From Desulfobacteraceae bacterium (GTDB taxonomy: Bacteria > Desulfobacterota > DSM-4660 > Desulfatiglandales > Desulfatiglandaceae): a stretch of 6,336 nt of DNA. Position 1 is the first letter of the stretch. Every line of letters starts with the position of its first letter. The notes beneath the pieces were generated by a model that saw only the letters and a program-made list of their open reading frames with translations, had not been told where the DNA came from and did no database searches. The DNA is taken from positions 1-6,336 of the forward strand of contig JAUWPC010000206.1 in NCBI GenBank assembly GCA_030611815.1, written 5' to 3'. Position numbers and translations under genes: made by a program. Below are positions 6,319-6,336 of the stretch, piece by piece.

Positions 6319-6336
6319 CTATTTGCCCTCTTTTGC
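6319..6336 (-). CDS. Possible last codons of an upstream gene (tail Ala-Lys-Glu-Gly-Lys, stop)
   Basis: At the right edge the minus strand reads five sense codons and then TAG (6319-6321), 14 bases before the chosen start of the molybdenum subunit. Such tight spacing is typical of an operon, and the family usually has its [2Fe-2S] or FAD subunit gene next to the large subunit. With only six codons visible this is a guess from spacing, not from homology. Confidence 0.25.
   Translation of the reverse strand, partial: AKEGK

Overview
The window is one stretch of minus-strand genes. In transcription order, from the right edge to the left, it holds a molybdenum hydroxylase large subunit (xanthine dehydrogenase family), a hydantoinase A/oxoprolinase (HyuA-type) subunit, and a hydantoinase B (HyuB-type) subunit cut off by the left edge. 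All plus-strand open frames are shadows of these three genes. I see no RNA gene, transposase, CRISPR array or clear promoter.

Layout: 6319-6336 may carry the last codons of an upstream gene. 3920-6304 encodes the molybdopterin-binding subunit. 3810-3919 is a 110-base gap almost filled by two sets of degenerate 7-base tandem repeats. 1713-3809 encodes HyuA. 1605-1712 is a 108-base gap almost filled by 8-base repeats in two opposite orientations that can fold into a hairpin. 1-1604 encodes the first 534 codons of HyuB; this frame is open to base 1. Each of the three genes has a good Shine-Dalgarno sequence about 5-6 bases before its chosen start.

How the genes may work together (inference): HyuA and HyuB subunits normally form an ATP-dependent complex that opens cyclic amides (N-methylhydantoin, 5-oxoproline, caprolactam) or, in relatives, carboxylates ketones. 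A molybdenum hydroxylase adds an oxygen from water to a carbon, often one next to a ring nitrogen, and so makes a lactam. The order suggests a catabolic route in which an N-heterocycle is hydroxylated to a lactam and the lactam ring is then opened at the cost of ATP. The substrate cannot be read from the sequence. The FAD and [2Fe-2S] subunits that such a hydroxylase needs are not in the window; the upstream side (right of 6336) is the first place to look.

Organism: a bacterium of intermediate base composition with strong AGGAGG-type ribosome sites. The gene content and the repeat-filled spacers remind me of anaerobic Desulfobacterota-like genomes, but this is a low-confidence impression. I did not find an undescribed defence or mobile system. 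The two repeat-filled spacers and the gene pairing are what deserve a second look.
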